This document shows, piece by piece, positions 8,907 to 16,736 of a stretch of 64,000 nucleotides of DNA; the first letter of the stretch is position 1; each line of letters opens with the position of its first letter. This DNA comes from Oceaniferula marina (lineage in GTDB: Bacteria; Verrucomicrobiota; Verrucomicrobiia; Verrucomicrobiales; Akkermansiaceae). The stretch spans positions 62,001 through 126,000 of the forward strand of contig NZ_JACBAZ010000008.1 in assembly GCF_013391475.1 (NCBI RefSeq). Reading direction: 5' to 3'. The position numbers were made by a program, and so were the translations under genes. The notes below the pieces were generated by a model. That model was not told where the DNA came from, searched no databases, and worked only from the letters and a program-made list of their open reading frames with translations.

Positions 8907-11900
8907 TTAGCGGCGGGTCCTCTCAGCTTTGAGTTCTTCGACCGTCTTCACCAGTCCGGAGCTTTCATACTCCTTCACCAATGCGGCAACTTCATCCCAA
9001 AGTGCTTTTTCCTCGTCGGTCACTTTCTTGTTTTCTTCGCGGATGCGGCGAGTCGAAGCAATATACTTCCAGCCGATTTCAGAGTAAGCAGCCTGGCGGT
9101 CATCAATGGTAAGCGGCTTGGCTTCATCACCCTTGCCAACCATGGCACCCTTCTTGAGGTCGCGATTCCACATGATCTCCATGACCCGCTTGACTGATGG
9201 AGCCGAGATCGTGAGGTAACCGGTGTAGCGGCTATAAACCATGCCATAGTATGCCAGGGCATCCTCGGTCATGTTGCGCTTATCAAAGGAAACGGCAAAC
9301 AGGTAACTGACCATCGCGGCCTTTTTGTTGTGCTTTTCCTTGAGATACTGACGAGCACGCTCTTCACAGGCCTTCCAGTCACCCACCTTGGCATTGATTT
9401 CCACCAAACGGAACAGTGCTTTTTCCTGGGTAGCTTCATCATCCTTGGCCCGTTCATAGACTTCGGTGAGCTGCGTGATAGCTTTCTTATTGTCTTCGAT
9501 ACTATCGGAGTAGCCCAACACATCCGCAATTCCGAGACGGGCTTTAAACTGACCAAAGGTATCGTCACGGCTCAAGAGCTCCTCATAATATGGAACCGCA
9601 AGTTTTGGAGTCGATGTCTTCTCACGCAGGTTGTCACCGACTTTGAGCAAGACAAAGTTGGTAAGATCCTTGGGATTGAACTCGCTGCGCAGATCTTTGA
9701 ACAAGGTCTGAATATCCTGCTCGTAGCGGCGGCGCTTGACGTCGTCCTTTTCCGCAATCGCTTTCTGGATCTCACTTTCATACACACCGATGGTGGCGAT
9801 ACGCAGAAGAGCCAGCACCCGCTTATTACTGATATCGATGCCTGGGAAGTTATAATAGAACTCCTTGAGCATTTCGGGGGTATTTCCCTGTTTTTCAAGG
9901 AACGCCTTGGAGTAAGCATTTACGCACTCTTCGAGGAACATCTGATTTTGCAGTCCGGCCAGATTACTAATCACGCCTTGAAGATTTTCGAGACCTTCGT
10001 CTTCGCGCCCCACAGCCTTCATCGCTGGCATGCCGTAAACCACCACCTGTGGTTTATACGGGGAACTAGGATACGTCGTCATGAACTTATCATAATGAGG
10101 CACGGCATCCTTGATCCGGGGGTTGGGCTTCTTGTCGATTTTTTCCTGACCGAGCATGCCGACCAGATAACTCAGAGCCTCACCCGCAACCAGACGGTTA
10201 TTTCGCTTTTCGGCGACATCAATAGCCATCAGATAATATCTTTCGGCTTCGTCGCGCTTGGCAGTGGATTCGTAGATATTTCCCTTCATGTTGTAGGCCA
10301 TATCGATGACCACACTCTGGCCAAACTCACTCTCCAGGCGTTCGATGATCGTAAGAGCCGGAGGATACTCACTCTCTGAGAAATGGCAGTTGGCACGATC
10401 ATAGAGAGCATTGGGAAGATAAATATTTTTTACCGGCTCTGGGTATTTTTCCAAGAAAGCGTCCAGCAATTCGGCGGCCTTGTCCCAATATTGCAATCGG
10501 GTAAGGTTGGAACCCTGGAAATACTCCGAGTGCATCACAAACTTGCTCTCTGGATATTCTTTGACGTGTTGATCAAGGAAAGGCTGGGCTTCTTTGAAAT
10601 TGCCAAGATAAAAATGGCTGCCCCCAAGAACAAACAAACAAATGTCATGCTGCTCGGTTCCCGGCTCAACCTTGTCAATCATGTAAGAGGAAACTTCGAG
10701 ACTCTTTTTGTATTCCCCACCAAAGAACAGGCTGGAAAGCATCATCCGGCGAACACTCTCGCAATGGTCACTTTCAGGGAAATCCTTGAGGAAACGGCTA
10801 CCGTATTCCTCGGTATCAAAAATTTCCCCAATCAAAGAGGAAACACGAACCAGATTGAACAGGTTATCCTCACGTTTCTTGCACTTCGGATAGTAAAACT
10901 CAAGCTGCTCAAGCACGCCATACACGCCACGCTGGTTTCCAGCATTGTCCTGAAGGTAAGCCATGGCCGTCAGCGTCTGGGCATCATGGGAAATCCCATC
11001 GGATTGACGCTTTTGAAGTTTGGCCTTACCGCTTTTCAGACGCTCAAGTTCGATAAGATTCAAGCCGTCCTTAATGCCTCGACGGCCTCCCAATTGGGCA
11101 ACCCGGGCATCAATATCTTGAATCACATCATCTGACCCTGGAATCAGGGCATACAAACCAAAGGCAGCCTTGTACATCTTGGACTCCAATGCATTCCCTG
11201 CGAGTTTCAAGAGCACTGGAATATACTCAAGCATCTGGTACGGCTCGAGTGTGATATCCGCACGGTTCTTATTGAGGAAGTCCACCATGGCCTGCTCGTC
11301 ATCATTCGCGATCACAGCCTGTGAAAGAGCAAGGAAAGCAGCAACAATACCACTGTCCGAGGTCTTCATGGTTTCCTTGTTTTTCAAGGCGGTCTCAAAA
11401 TGACGAATGCCCTCGGCAATCTTTGGCTCATCCATCAGGAAATGACAAATGGCGAGGTTAATGTAAAAGCCTCCGGGTGTCGGTAGGATTTTATCGCGCT
11501 TCTCACGCTCCTTAAGGAACTTTTTGTAGAGGTCGATGGCTTTTTTGTATTCACCAATTCCCATGCTGGCTTCAGCCCAGCGCTGCAACGCAGCCTTATG
11601 AGCCGTATTGGTGGTTTGCGCCATGCCGGGAGCCCCGTTGGGAAACTTCTCGTAACACATCTTGAATGACTCGGTAGCCTTCTCAAACCATTTGGCGGCA
11701 TCATCCTGATTGTTTCCACGCTTGGCAATGTTCGCGAGTTTAAGTTCGGTCAAGCCCTTACGGTAATAGATGACTCCGAACTTCGGGCCATACAACATGG
11801 GAGCGCGACCTCCGTAGTTTTTGACAATACGCTCAAACAGAGCTTGGCATTTGTCATATTGGCCTGCTTCCCAGGCTTTATTGGCATTGGACATCTGGGT

Positions 11901-12002
11901 GTTCAAGTCCTGAGCGTTTGCAGCCCCAAAGAGAGCAAACAACATCAGTGAACAGATAGCCAGATACCGGGTGAAGGAAGTGCGGCGTAACATCATATTC
12001 AT
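8907..12002 (-). CDS. Large periplasmic TPR-repeat protein
   Basis: A 1031-residue protein with a signal peptide ending near AANAQDLNTQ, followed by tetratricopeptide repeats over most of its length. Examples are ANKAWEAGQYDKCQALFERI at about 39, ASMGIGEYKKAIDLYKKFLK near 135, and LFVLGGSHFYLGNFKEAQPF near 465. Spacing and the small-large-aromatic pattern indicate more than ten units. It lies downstream of an ExbB and two ExbD genes, an association seen in Verrucomicrobiota and Planctomycetota. There it is thought to act as the periplasmic or outer-envelope adaptor of a proton-driven Tol/Ton-like motor; that role is inference. Alternative ATG codons at the second and third methionines (MNMM) are equally possible. 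Confidence 0.85.
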   Translation of the reverse strand: MNMMLRRTSFTRYLAICSLMLFALFGAANAQDLNTQMSNANKAWEAGQYDKCQALFERIVKNYGGRAPMLYGPKFGVIYYRKGLTELKLANIAKRGNNQDDAAKWFEKATESFKMCYEKFPNGAPGMAQTTNTAHKAALQRWAEASMGIGEYKKAIDLYKKFLKEREKRDKILPTPGGFYINLAICHFLMDEPKIAEGIRHFETALKNKETMKTSDSGIVAAFLALSQAVIANDDEQAMVDFLNKNRADITLEPYQMLEYIPVLLKLAGNALESKMYKAAFGLYALIPGSDDVIQDIDARVAQLGGRRGIKDGLNLIELERLKSGKAKLQKRQSDGISHDAQTLTAMAYLQDNAGNQRGVYGVLEQLEFYYPKCKKREDNLFNLVRVSSLIGEIFDTEEYGSRFLKDFPESDHCESVRRMMLSSLFFGGEYKKSLEVSSYMIDKVEPGTEQHDICLFVLGGSHFYLGNFKEAQPFLDQHVKEYPESKFVMHSEYFQGSNLTRLQYWDKAAELLDAFLEKYPEPVKNIYLPNALYDRANCHFSESEYPPALTIIERLESEFGQSVVIDMAYNMKGNIYESTAKRDEAERYYLMAIDVAEKRNNRLVAGEALSYLVGMLGQEKIDKKPNPRIKDAVPHYDKFMTTYPSSPYKPQVVVYGMPAMKAVGREDEGLENLQGVISNLAGLQNQMFLEECVNAYSKAFLEKQGNTPEMLKEFYYNFPGIDISNKRVLALLRIATIGVYESEIQKAIAEKDDVKRRRYEQDIQTLFKDLRSEFNPKDLTNFVLLKVGDNLREKTSTPKLAVPYYEELLSRDDTFGQFKARLGIADVLGYSDSIEDNKKAITQLTEVYERAKDDEATQEKALFRLVEINAKVGDWKACEERARQYLKEKHNKKAAMVSYLFAVSFDKRNMTEDALAYYGMVYSRYTGYLTISAPSVKRVMEIMWNRDLKKGAMVGKGDEAKPLTIDDRQAAYSEIGWKYIASTRRIREENKKVTDEEKALWDEVAALVKEYESSGLVKTVEELKAERTRR

Positions 12003-12130
12003 CGTATGGAGTGATTAATGGTTTAATAAAAAGAAGTGTAAAATGGTAAAATTATCAGCGGTAATCGTGATGCGATAATTTCCCATGCCCGTCGTCCTTT
12101 AGAACGCACAGGCACGGCTATTCATTAGTA

Positions 12131-12170
12131 GGAAATAAACTCTCCAATCACAATCATGCAAGTGGAGAGT
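12131..12170 (-). terminator. Possible attenuator/terminator between exbD and TPR gene
   Basis: On the minus strand, ACTCTCC pairs with GGAGAGT across an 18-base loop and is followed by TTTATTT. It lies in the 190-base gap between the second ExbD gene and the TPR gene and could reduce read-through within the operon. The stem is only 7 bp, so this is tentative. Confidence 0.4.
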
Positions 12171-12192
12171 CTAGATAGGTTCAGTCGTTGAC

Positions 12193-12660
12193 TTACGGGG
12201 TGTCGACCAAATCCGTGAAGGTAACGCTGTTGACTTTCGCACTGGCGAGACAGTTCAACACGTCAACCACACGCTGCTGGGCAGCTTCACCGTCGGCCCA
12301 AATCTGGACGATCGGCTCCTTGCCCCCTGCTCGGGCGGCATTGGCGTAGGAGTCGAGACGACCTTTAAGCTGCGGCAACTTGCGAACATTGGCATCCGAA
12401 TCCAAAGCCTCTTGTTCGGCTCCGGTGTTGATGTAGATGGAGCCACTCTTGTCCACCTTAATGAACATGGGGGCCAGCTCCGGAGGTTCACTGGATGGTG
12501 CTGCCGCTGGCAGGGTCATCTTGAGATCCTGTTCGCGAGGTTGAATGGTTGTGGTTACCAGGAAGTAAATGAGCAAGAGGAAACAAACGTCAATCAATGA
12601 CGAAATGTCCAATCCTGGTTCATCTTCTTCGAGATTGTCAGATACTTTTTTACGAGCCAT
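12193..12660 (-). CDS. ExbD/TolR-family biopolymer transport protein (second copy)
   Basis: A 155-residue inner-membrane protein with a short cytoplasmic start, one transmembrane helix and a periplasmic domain. The helix carries the proton-pathway aspartate characteristic of ExbD/TolR/MotB (LDISSLIDVCFLLLIYFLV). Together with ExbB it would form a proton-motive-force-driven motor acting on an envelope partner. It lies 34 bases after the first exbD gene, and the presence of two distinct ExbD paralogues suggests a heteromeric motor. The C-terminal periplasmic part ends with the usual strand-helix-strand (VVDVLNCLASAKVNSVTF). No TonB gene is present nearby. Confidence 0.92.
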   Translation of the reverse strand: MARKKVSDNLEEDEPGLDISSLIDVCFLLLIYFLVTTTIQPREQDLKMTLPAAAPSSEPPELAPMFIKVDKSGSIYINTGAEQEALDSDANVRKLPQLKGRLDSYANAARAGGKEPIVQIWADGEAAQQRVVDVLNCLASAKVNSVTFTDLVDTP

Positions 12661-12694
12661 GGGTAATGAAAAAGTGGGTTAAGTTAAAAGGCAC

Positions 12695-13150
12695 TTACTT
12701 CTTATCGAATCCGTAAACTGAGAAGATCACGTTATCGACACCGGCACGAGCAGACGCACGAATCACCGTGCGAACATGCTTGAAGGACACCCCCTTGTCA
12801 CCACGCAGGTGAATAATCGGAGTCAAGCCTTTGGCTTTTTCCTCGTCCTTTTTCTTTTTCACGTAATCCTCAATCGCCTCGGCATCGGGAAATTCGAGAC
12901 TGGAGACTTCCGCGCGGAAGGTTCCGTCTGAGCGAACGTTGATCACAATCCGTCCTTTTCCGTCCTTGGCCTTTTTCGAATTCTCGGCCACCGGCGGATC
13001 CACCTCAGCATCCTGCTTCACCACAATCACCGTAGAGGCAACAATGAAGAAAATCAAAAGCAGGAATACCATGTCGATCATGGGTGACATGTCGACTTTT
13101 AACTCGTCGTCATCGGCACCGACGACTTTACGTAATTTGTTTGATGCCAT
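12695..13150 (-). CDS. exbD: ExbD/TolR-family biopolymer transport protein (first copy)
   Basis: A 151-residue ExbD-family protein. The single membrane helix holds the conserved aspartate in VDMSPMIDMVFLLLIFFIV, and the periplasmic domain ends with HVRTVIRASARAGVDNVIF, the C-terminal helix-strand of the family. A Lys/Glu-rich loop (about residues 95-107) is unusual in length. It lies between exbB and a second exbD on the minus strand. A Shine-Dalgarno-like AAGGAA precedes the start by about 10 bases. It belongs to a proton-driven ExbB-ExbD motor; whether that energises transport, as in Ton, or envelope constriction, as in Tol, cannot be decided from sequence. Confidence 0.92.
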   Translation of the reverse strand: MASNKLRKVVGADDDELKVDMSPMIDMVFLLLIFFIVASTVIVVKQDAEVDPPVAENSKKAKDGKGRIVINVRSDGTFRAEVSSLEFPDAEAIEDYVKKKKDEEKAKGLTPIIHLRGDKGVSFKHVRTVIRASARAGVDNVIFSVYGFDKK

Positions 13151-13319
13151 TGTGTAAGATTCCTTTCGTGTTAGCTGTTTCTTGAATACCTGGATTTACA
13201 TCCTCTTTTCGGCCTTTTCTGTCGTCCGCGCAGATCACAAAACCTGCGCGAACTGGTTCAGAAAAGTATGATGACTGGTGCTGGGTGCACCGAAGGATGT
13301 GGGATCCGGTATTAGCGGA

Positions 13320-14093
13320 TTAAACGGCCACACCCTCTGGGATCTTAGCCAAATGTGCATCGCCATTCACGGTCTGAATGGAAGCATTAAGCAGTTCCTC
13401 TGCAGAATGGTGGCATTCGGCAACGAGGTTATTGAGTTTATTCTTGAAGAAGAAATAAGCAGTAAGGGACGGAATGGCGGTCACCAGTCCCCAAAGCGTG
13501 GTCAACAGGGCCACGGAAATGTCACCGGCCAGAGCGGAGGGGTCAGCGGATCCGTCTCCACTGGCCAAGGTTCCGAACGCGCCGACCATACCAAGCACGG
13601 TTCCAAACAGTCCCAACATGGGAGCCGTTTGAGCGATCAAGGAAATATAGTTGATCAAGGTCATGCTTTTGCGGTTTTCGTTGATCGTAAAATCTGCGAT
13701 GGCGTCCTCAACGTAATCACGTCCGAGATCCTCAGGACGACGAGCGTCAACGTTAGGAAGCGCGTAAGCCATCATGCGACCGAGGTAGCTCGGGTGGGAT
13801 GCACCAAGCTCAATCGCGGAACGCACACGACAGTTCATCATGTGATCCATCAGACCCGCTTTTAAATCATCCGGGCAGAACTTGGTTTTGCTCAAGTTCA
13901 TAAAGTTAAAGACACAGAGTGCAATCAGGGCCAGAATAAGCAAACCAATGAGGATCATTGGCCAGCCACCGGCGATGACATACTTCTGCAAAAGGCTGTC
14001 CTCAGTTGCGGCGAACAAAGACGAGGTAGACATAAGTGCTGTGGAACCAGCGATGGCTACGGTCTTCAGGGATCGATAGGATTCGTATTTCAT
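13320..14093 (-). CDS. exbB: MotA/TolQ/ExbB proton-channel family protein
   Basis: A 257-residue ExbB/TolQ protein, the five-subunit scaffold and proton channel of the motor. It has a hydrophobic N-terminal segment (possibly a cleaved signal) and a membrane helix near residues 42-66. The conserved two-helix core is near residues 150-215 (ISLIAQTAPMLGLFGTVLGM and LAGDISVALLTTLWGLVTAI), with the invariant small residues and threonines that line the channel. It starts a minus-strand operon with two exbD genes and TPR proteins, so it is the motor base of a Tol/Ton-like system. A 169-base gap separates it from the first exbD. Confidence 0.93.
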   Translation of the reverse strand: MKYESYRSLKTVAIAGSTALMSTSSLFAATEDSLLQKYVIAGGWPMILIGLLILALIALCVFNFMNLSKTKFCPDDLKAGLMDHMMNCRVRSAIELGASHPSYLGRMMAYALPNVDARRPEDLGRDYVEDAIADFTINENRKSMTLINYISLIAQTAPMLGLFGTVLGMVGAFGTLASGDGSADPSALAGDISVALLTTLWGLVTAIPSLTAYFFFKNKLNNLVAECHHSAEELLNASIQTVNGDAHLAKIPEGVAV

Positions 14094-14503
14094 ACTTTAG
14101 GTTAGGTGTGTTGGTTGGTGTTCGGTGTTGGAGGTATTGAAATCGGGGGTATCGGCGATGGGGGTATTGGCAATGGGGGTCATTCTGGGTATCCCGCTAA
14201 ACGCCTTTGAAACATTTGTGAGTTCCCAGCATTTATTGGAATAATAACCAGCCATCCGTTTGGGACGACCTACGGTTGGAACGATTCTGCGAATTCTTTT
14301 CTTGGAGTAAAGGAGTAAATTCCAAAAATTAATAATTCTACATTCTTTAAAACTCCTTGCTTGACTCCCCTCCCCGAAAGCAGTAGGCATCGCCCCCGTG
14401 AGGAGCAAAGCTTCGTGTTTAAGGTCTACTCACAACTGCTAACTAACCAGAGGACCGCTTCACTAAACCCTCAAAATCAAGCAGTTACAACAGTGCAAAA
14501 ATT
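14094..14503. other. Leader/promoter region of the exbB operon with G-rich repeats
   Basis: This 410-base gene-free stretch lies between the minus-strand exbB start and the plus-strand tRNA-Arg. It holds three G-rich 15-base units (14145-14189) and presumably the exbB promoter on the minus strand and the tRNA promoter on the plus strand. No -35/-10 pair was convincing enough to mark. Confidence 0.5.
14145..14189 (+). repeat. Three imperfect 15-bp G-rich tandem units
   Basis: Units begin at 14145, 14160 and 14175, each starting GGGGGT. The first two read GGGGGTATCGGCGAT and GGGGGTATTGGCAAT; the third keeps the GGGGGT and diverges. They fall in the 5' leader of the minus-strand exbB operon, where the transcript would be C-rich. 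The plus strand has three G5 tracts and one G3 tract, enough to suggest a G-quadruplex. Confidence 0.7.
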
Positions 14504-14578
14504 GGGTTCATAGTACAATGGATAGTATAACGGCCTCCGAAGCCGTAGATCCAGGTTCGACTCCTGGTGGACCTACCA
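14504..14578 (+). tRNA. tRNA-Arg, anticodon CCG
   Basis: A complete cloverleaf can be drawn. The acceptor GGGTTCA pairs with TGGACCT (two G-U pairs). D stem is GTAC/GTAT with a GG-containing loop. Anticodon stem is ACGGC/GCCGT with loop CTCCGAA, giving anticodon CCG (codon CGG). A four-base variable loop follows, then T stem CCAGG/CCTGG with TTCGACT loop. The discriminator A is followed by an encoded CCA. It is a single tRNA on the plus strand with no neighbouring tRNA genes. Confidence 0.95.
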
Positions 14579-14588
14579 TCTCTCAAGC

Positions 14589-14610
14589 AATCGCTTCGGA
14601 GCGATTTCTC
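14589..14610 (+). terminator. Short hairpin after tRNA-Arg
   Basis: AATCGCT-TCGG-AGCGATT is a 7-bp stem with a four-base loop ten bases after the tRNA end, followed by a short TCTC tract. It may end or help process the tRNA transcript. The T-run is weak. Confidence 0.4.
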
Positions 14611-14678
14611 CGGACGGCCTGGCTAACAAAGGGGCCTCCTGTCTTCAAACCCGCTCCCATCGGACCTCCCCGATCCAG

Positions 14679-16031
14679 CTAAGCGTCTTCAATTCCGTTC
14701 AATTTGGAATCAAACACGCTCCAGCATTCGAGAAAGCCGGAGGCAAAATCCTCAGGTCTGGCCCTCGCCCATTCGCGGACCCCTTCAATCGACATCCAGA
14801 GACCGGACTCCACCTCACTGCATGGGTACCGCAATGCCCCGTCATGCCGGGCAAGATAAAGACGGACATGCTCCCAGCCGGTGTGGGCACAGGCTGCGAT
14901 GCGAGCAAACGCCTGCACCTCATCGGTCACAATCCCCAATTCCTCCTCCAATTCGCGAATCGCGGTCGCCTCATAAGCCTCCCCTGCATTTAAATGGCCG
15001 GCGGCACTCGAATCCCAAACCCCTGGATGCTTATCCTTTAATCGTGACCTCTTCTGCAAAAACAATTCTTTACGTTTATTAAAAACAAACATGTGGACGG
15101 CCCGGTGCATCAAGCCGTCACGGTGAACCACCTCCCGAGTCTCCTGACGAAGGACCTGGTCCTGCTCATCCACCACATCAAAAAGCTCGCTCCCCTCCTG
15201 AGCTTGGTCCTTCAATGGATGATCATCATAAATACGTGTCAAATCAACCCACTGGGTGAGACTCAACTCCTCGGCGCGGACCGTTTCCGCACAGCCCACC
15301 GCAGCAGCCGCTTCCTCCCAGCTCGCACTTTCCGGCATTTGTTTCCTCAGCTGCTTCCGCCTCTGGGAAAAACCACGTCGGATCAATTCATCAAACAAAC
15401 GGGCATCATAGACGGGTAAATCATCGGCACGCGGCTCACAGACCATCACCGTAGAATCAATCAATGGTCGGGGAAAAAACGCCTGCGGAGGAATCGTTTT
15501 TACAGGTTTACTGTTCCATTCACTTTGCATTCTCAGAGAAAGCACCCCGTAAGCTTTGGTTCTGGGTTCTGCCACAATCCGATCAATAAACTCCTTCTGC
15601 AACATCAAGACTGCCCGGCAAACCGGCGAAGGACGCTTCATAAAGTTGCGCATAATCGCCCCTCCCGCGGAATAGGGTAAATTCCCCAGCAATTTAACCG
15701 GTTGATCTTTAAACAAGGACCTCACATCAAACCGGGCCCCGTCACAATGGTGAACGACAACCCGATCATTCCCTTCAAAACGTTTTTTAAGCCCCTCAGC
15801 CAATCGGGCATCAAATTCGACCAGGATCACCTTGTCTGCCAGCTCCACCACATGCTCGGTGAGAGCCCCCGTCCCGGGCCCAACCTCCACCACCGTATCG
15901 CCGGCTTCCACCTGCAGTTGGTCAACAATCCAGCGGGCGACATTTTCATCCACGAGAAAGTTTTGCCCCAACTTTTTCGAGGGAGTCACGCCCATTGCCT
16001 CCAATCGTTCTTTTATTTCCGTTTGATTCAT
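14679..16031 (-). CDS. rsmA: RsmA 16S rRNA dimethyltransferase fused to a Nudix hydrolase
   Basis: A 450-residue fusion. Residues 1-265 are RsmA/KsgA, which dimethylates two adjacent adenines in the 3' hairpin of 16S rRNA. It has the PSKKLGQNFL start, the SAM motif VEVGPGTGALT (48-58), the catalytic NLPY (117-120) and the C-terminal FSQRRKQLRK. Residues 282-450 are a Nudix domain with a complete Nudix box at 345-367 (G-x5-E-x7-RELEEELGI). The segments SELFDVVDEQ and GLMHRAVHMFVFN are typical of the YfcD/IDI-like Nudix group. RsmA alone is usually 260-290 residues, so the second domain is an addition. The reading frame is continuous with no sign of a frameshift. Function of the Nudix half is unknown. 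Confidence 0.92.
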   Translation of the reverse strand: MNQTEIKERLEAMGVTPSKKLGQNFLVDENVARWIVDQLQVEAGDTVVEVGPGTGALTEHVVELADKVILVEFDARLAEGLKKRFEGNDRVVVHHCDGARFDVRSLFKDQPVKLLGNLPYSAGGAIMRNFMKRPSPVCRAVLMLQKEFIDRIVAEPRTKAYGVLSLRMQSEWNSKPVKTIPPQAFFPRPLIDSTVMVCEPRADDLPVYDARLFDELIRRGFSQRRKQLRKQMPESASWEEAAAAVGCAETVRAEELSLTQWVDLTRIYDDHPLKDQAQEGSELFDVVDEQDQVLRQETREVVHRDGLMHRAVHMFVFNKRKELFLQKRSRLKDKHPGVWDSSAAGHLNAGEAYEATAIRELEEELGIVTDEVQAFARIAACAHTGWEHVRLYLARHDGALRYPCSEVESGLWMSIEGVREWARARPEDFASGFLECWSVFDSKLNGIEDA

Positions 16032-16094
16032 CGTATAGCTTGCTTAAGCACCATCTCACCCCACCCACCTAAAAAAGCAACTTCCAACTTCCCC

Positions 16095-16679
16095 ATGACC
16101 TTCGCTTCTTTGATCACCCTGACACGCATCGCCCTCGTTCCGGTCTTTGCGGTCTTTGCGGTGCTCTACAGCCAGAGTGTCCAGACTGGGGCTCCGGAAG
16201 AAACCCTACGCTGGCTGGCGATCATCACATTTATCGTCGCTGCGGCAAGCGACGGCTTGGATGGCTTTATCGCCCGCCATTTCAACCAATGCTCGGAATT
16301 CGGAGCGTTCATCGACCCCATTGCCGACAAACTACTCATGCTGACCGGCATCATCACTCTCTCTTTTGCTCCCTGGGGCGAAAACCAATGGCAAATCGCC
16401 CCTTGGTTTGCGACCCTCGTCATTGCCCGCGACATCATTATCCTTGGCGGAATCGTCATTCTCTACTATCTCAAGCGGCGGGTGCCCATCCGACCAAGCT
16501 GGATCGGCAAAACCTGCACCGTCACCCAGATGACCCTGCTCGCCTGGGTCATGCTCAAAATCGAACTTCTCCCACTTCTTTACCCAACTATTCTGGCTGC
16601 AATTTTCACCCTCTGGTCCGGCATTTTCTACGTCCAACACGGTTTCCAAATTAACGCCAACGCCCGCAAGGCCATCTGA
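16095..16679 (+). CDS. pgsA: CDP-diacylglycerol-glycerol-3-phosphate 3-phosphatidyltransferase
   Basis: A 194-residue membrane enzyme making phosphatidylglycerophosphate, the first committed step to phosphatidylglycerol. The CDP-alcohol phosphotransferase motif D-G-x2-A-R-x8-G-x3-D-x3-D is complete: DGLDGFIARHF followed by FGAFIDPIADK. Four or more hydrophobic segments follow. The ATG at 16095 gives the usual protein start (MTFASLITLTRIALVP). An open frame extends to 15702, but that part overlaps the divergent rsmA gene and is not PgsA-like. It is followed by der 57 bases downstream. PssA is excluded because the TRIALVP start and length fit PgsA. Confidence 0.92.
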   Translation: MTFASLITLTRIALVPVFAVFAVLYSQSVQTGAPEETLRWLAIITFIVAAASDGLDGFIARHFNQCSEFGAFIDPIADKLLMLTGIITLSFAPWGENQWQIAPWFATLVIARDIIILGGIVILYYLKRRVPIRPSWIGKTCTVTQMTLLAWVMLKIELLPLLYPTILAAIFTLWSGIFYVQHGFQINANARKAI

Positions 16680-16736
16680 CCCTCGCCGCCCCAGCAGCGC
16701 CCCGTCTCTTCACCCATCACTGAAAACTCATTTCCC

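Noticed and set aside
9330-10379. 349-residue reading frame antisense to the TPR gene
   Set aside because: It lies fully inside a well-supported TPR gene on the other strand and shows no family features.
14097-14408. 103-residue minus-strand reading frame before exbB
   Set aside because: Its repeated Thr-Pro-Ile-Ala segments come only from the 15-bp repeats. No signal, family or ribosome-binding site was seen.
15702-16094. Longer start for pgsA
   Set aside because: This part overlaps rsmA on the other strand and is not PgsA-like; the ATG at 16095 starts the normal protein.
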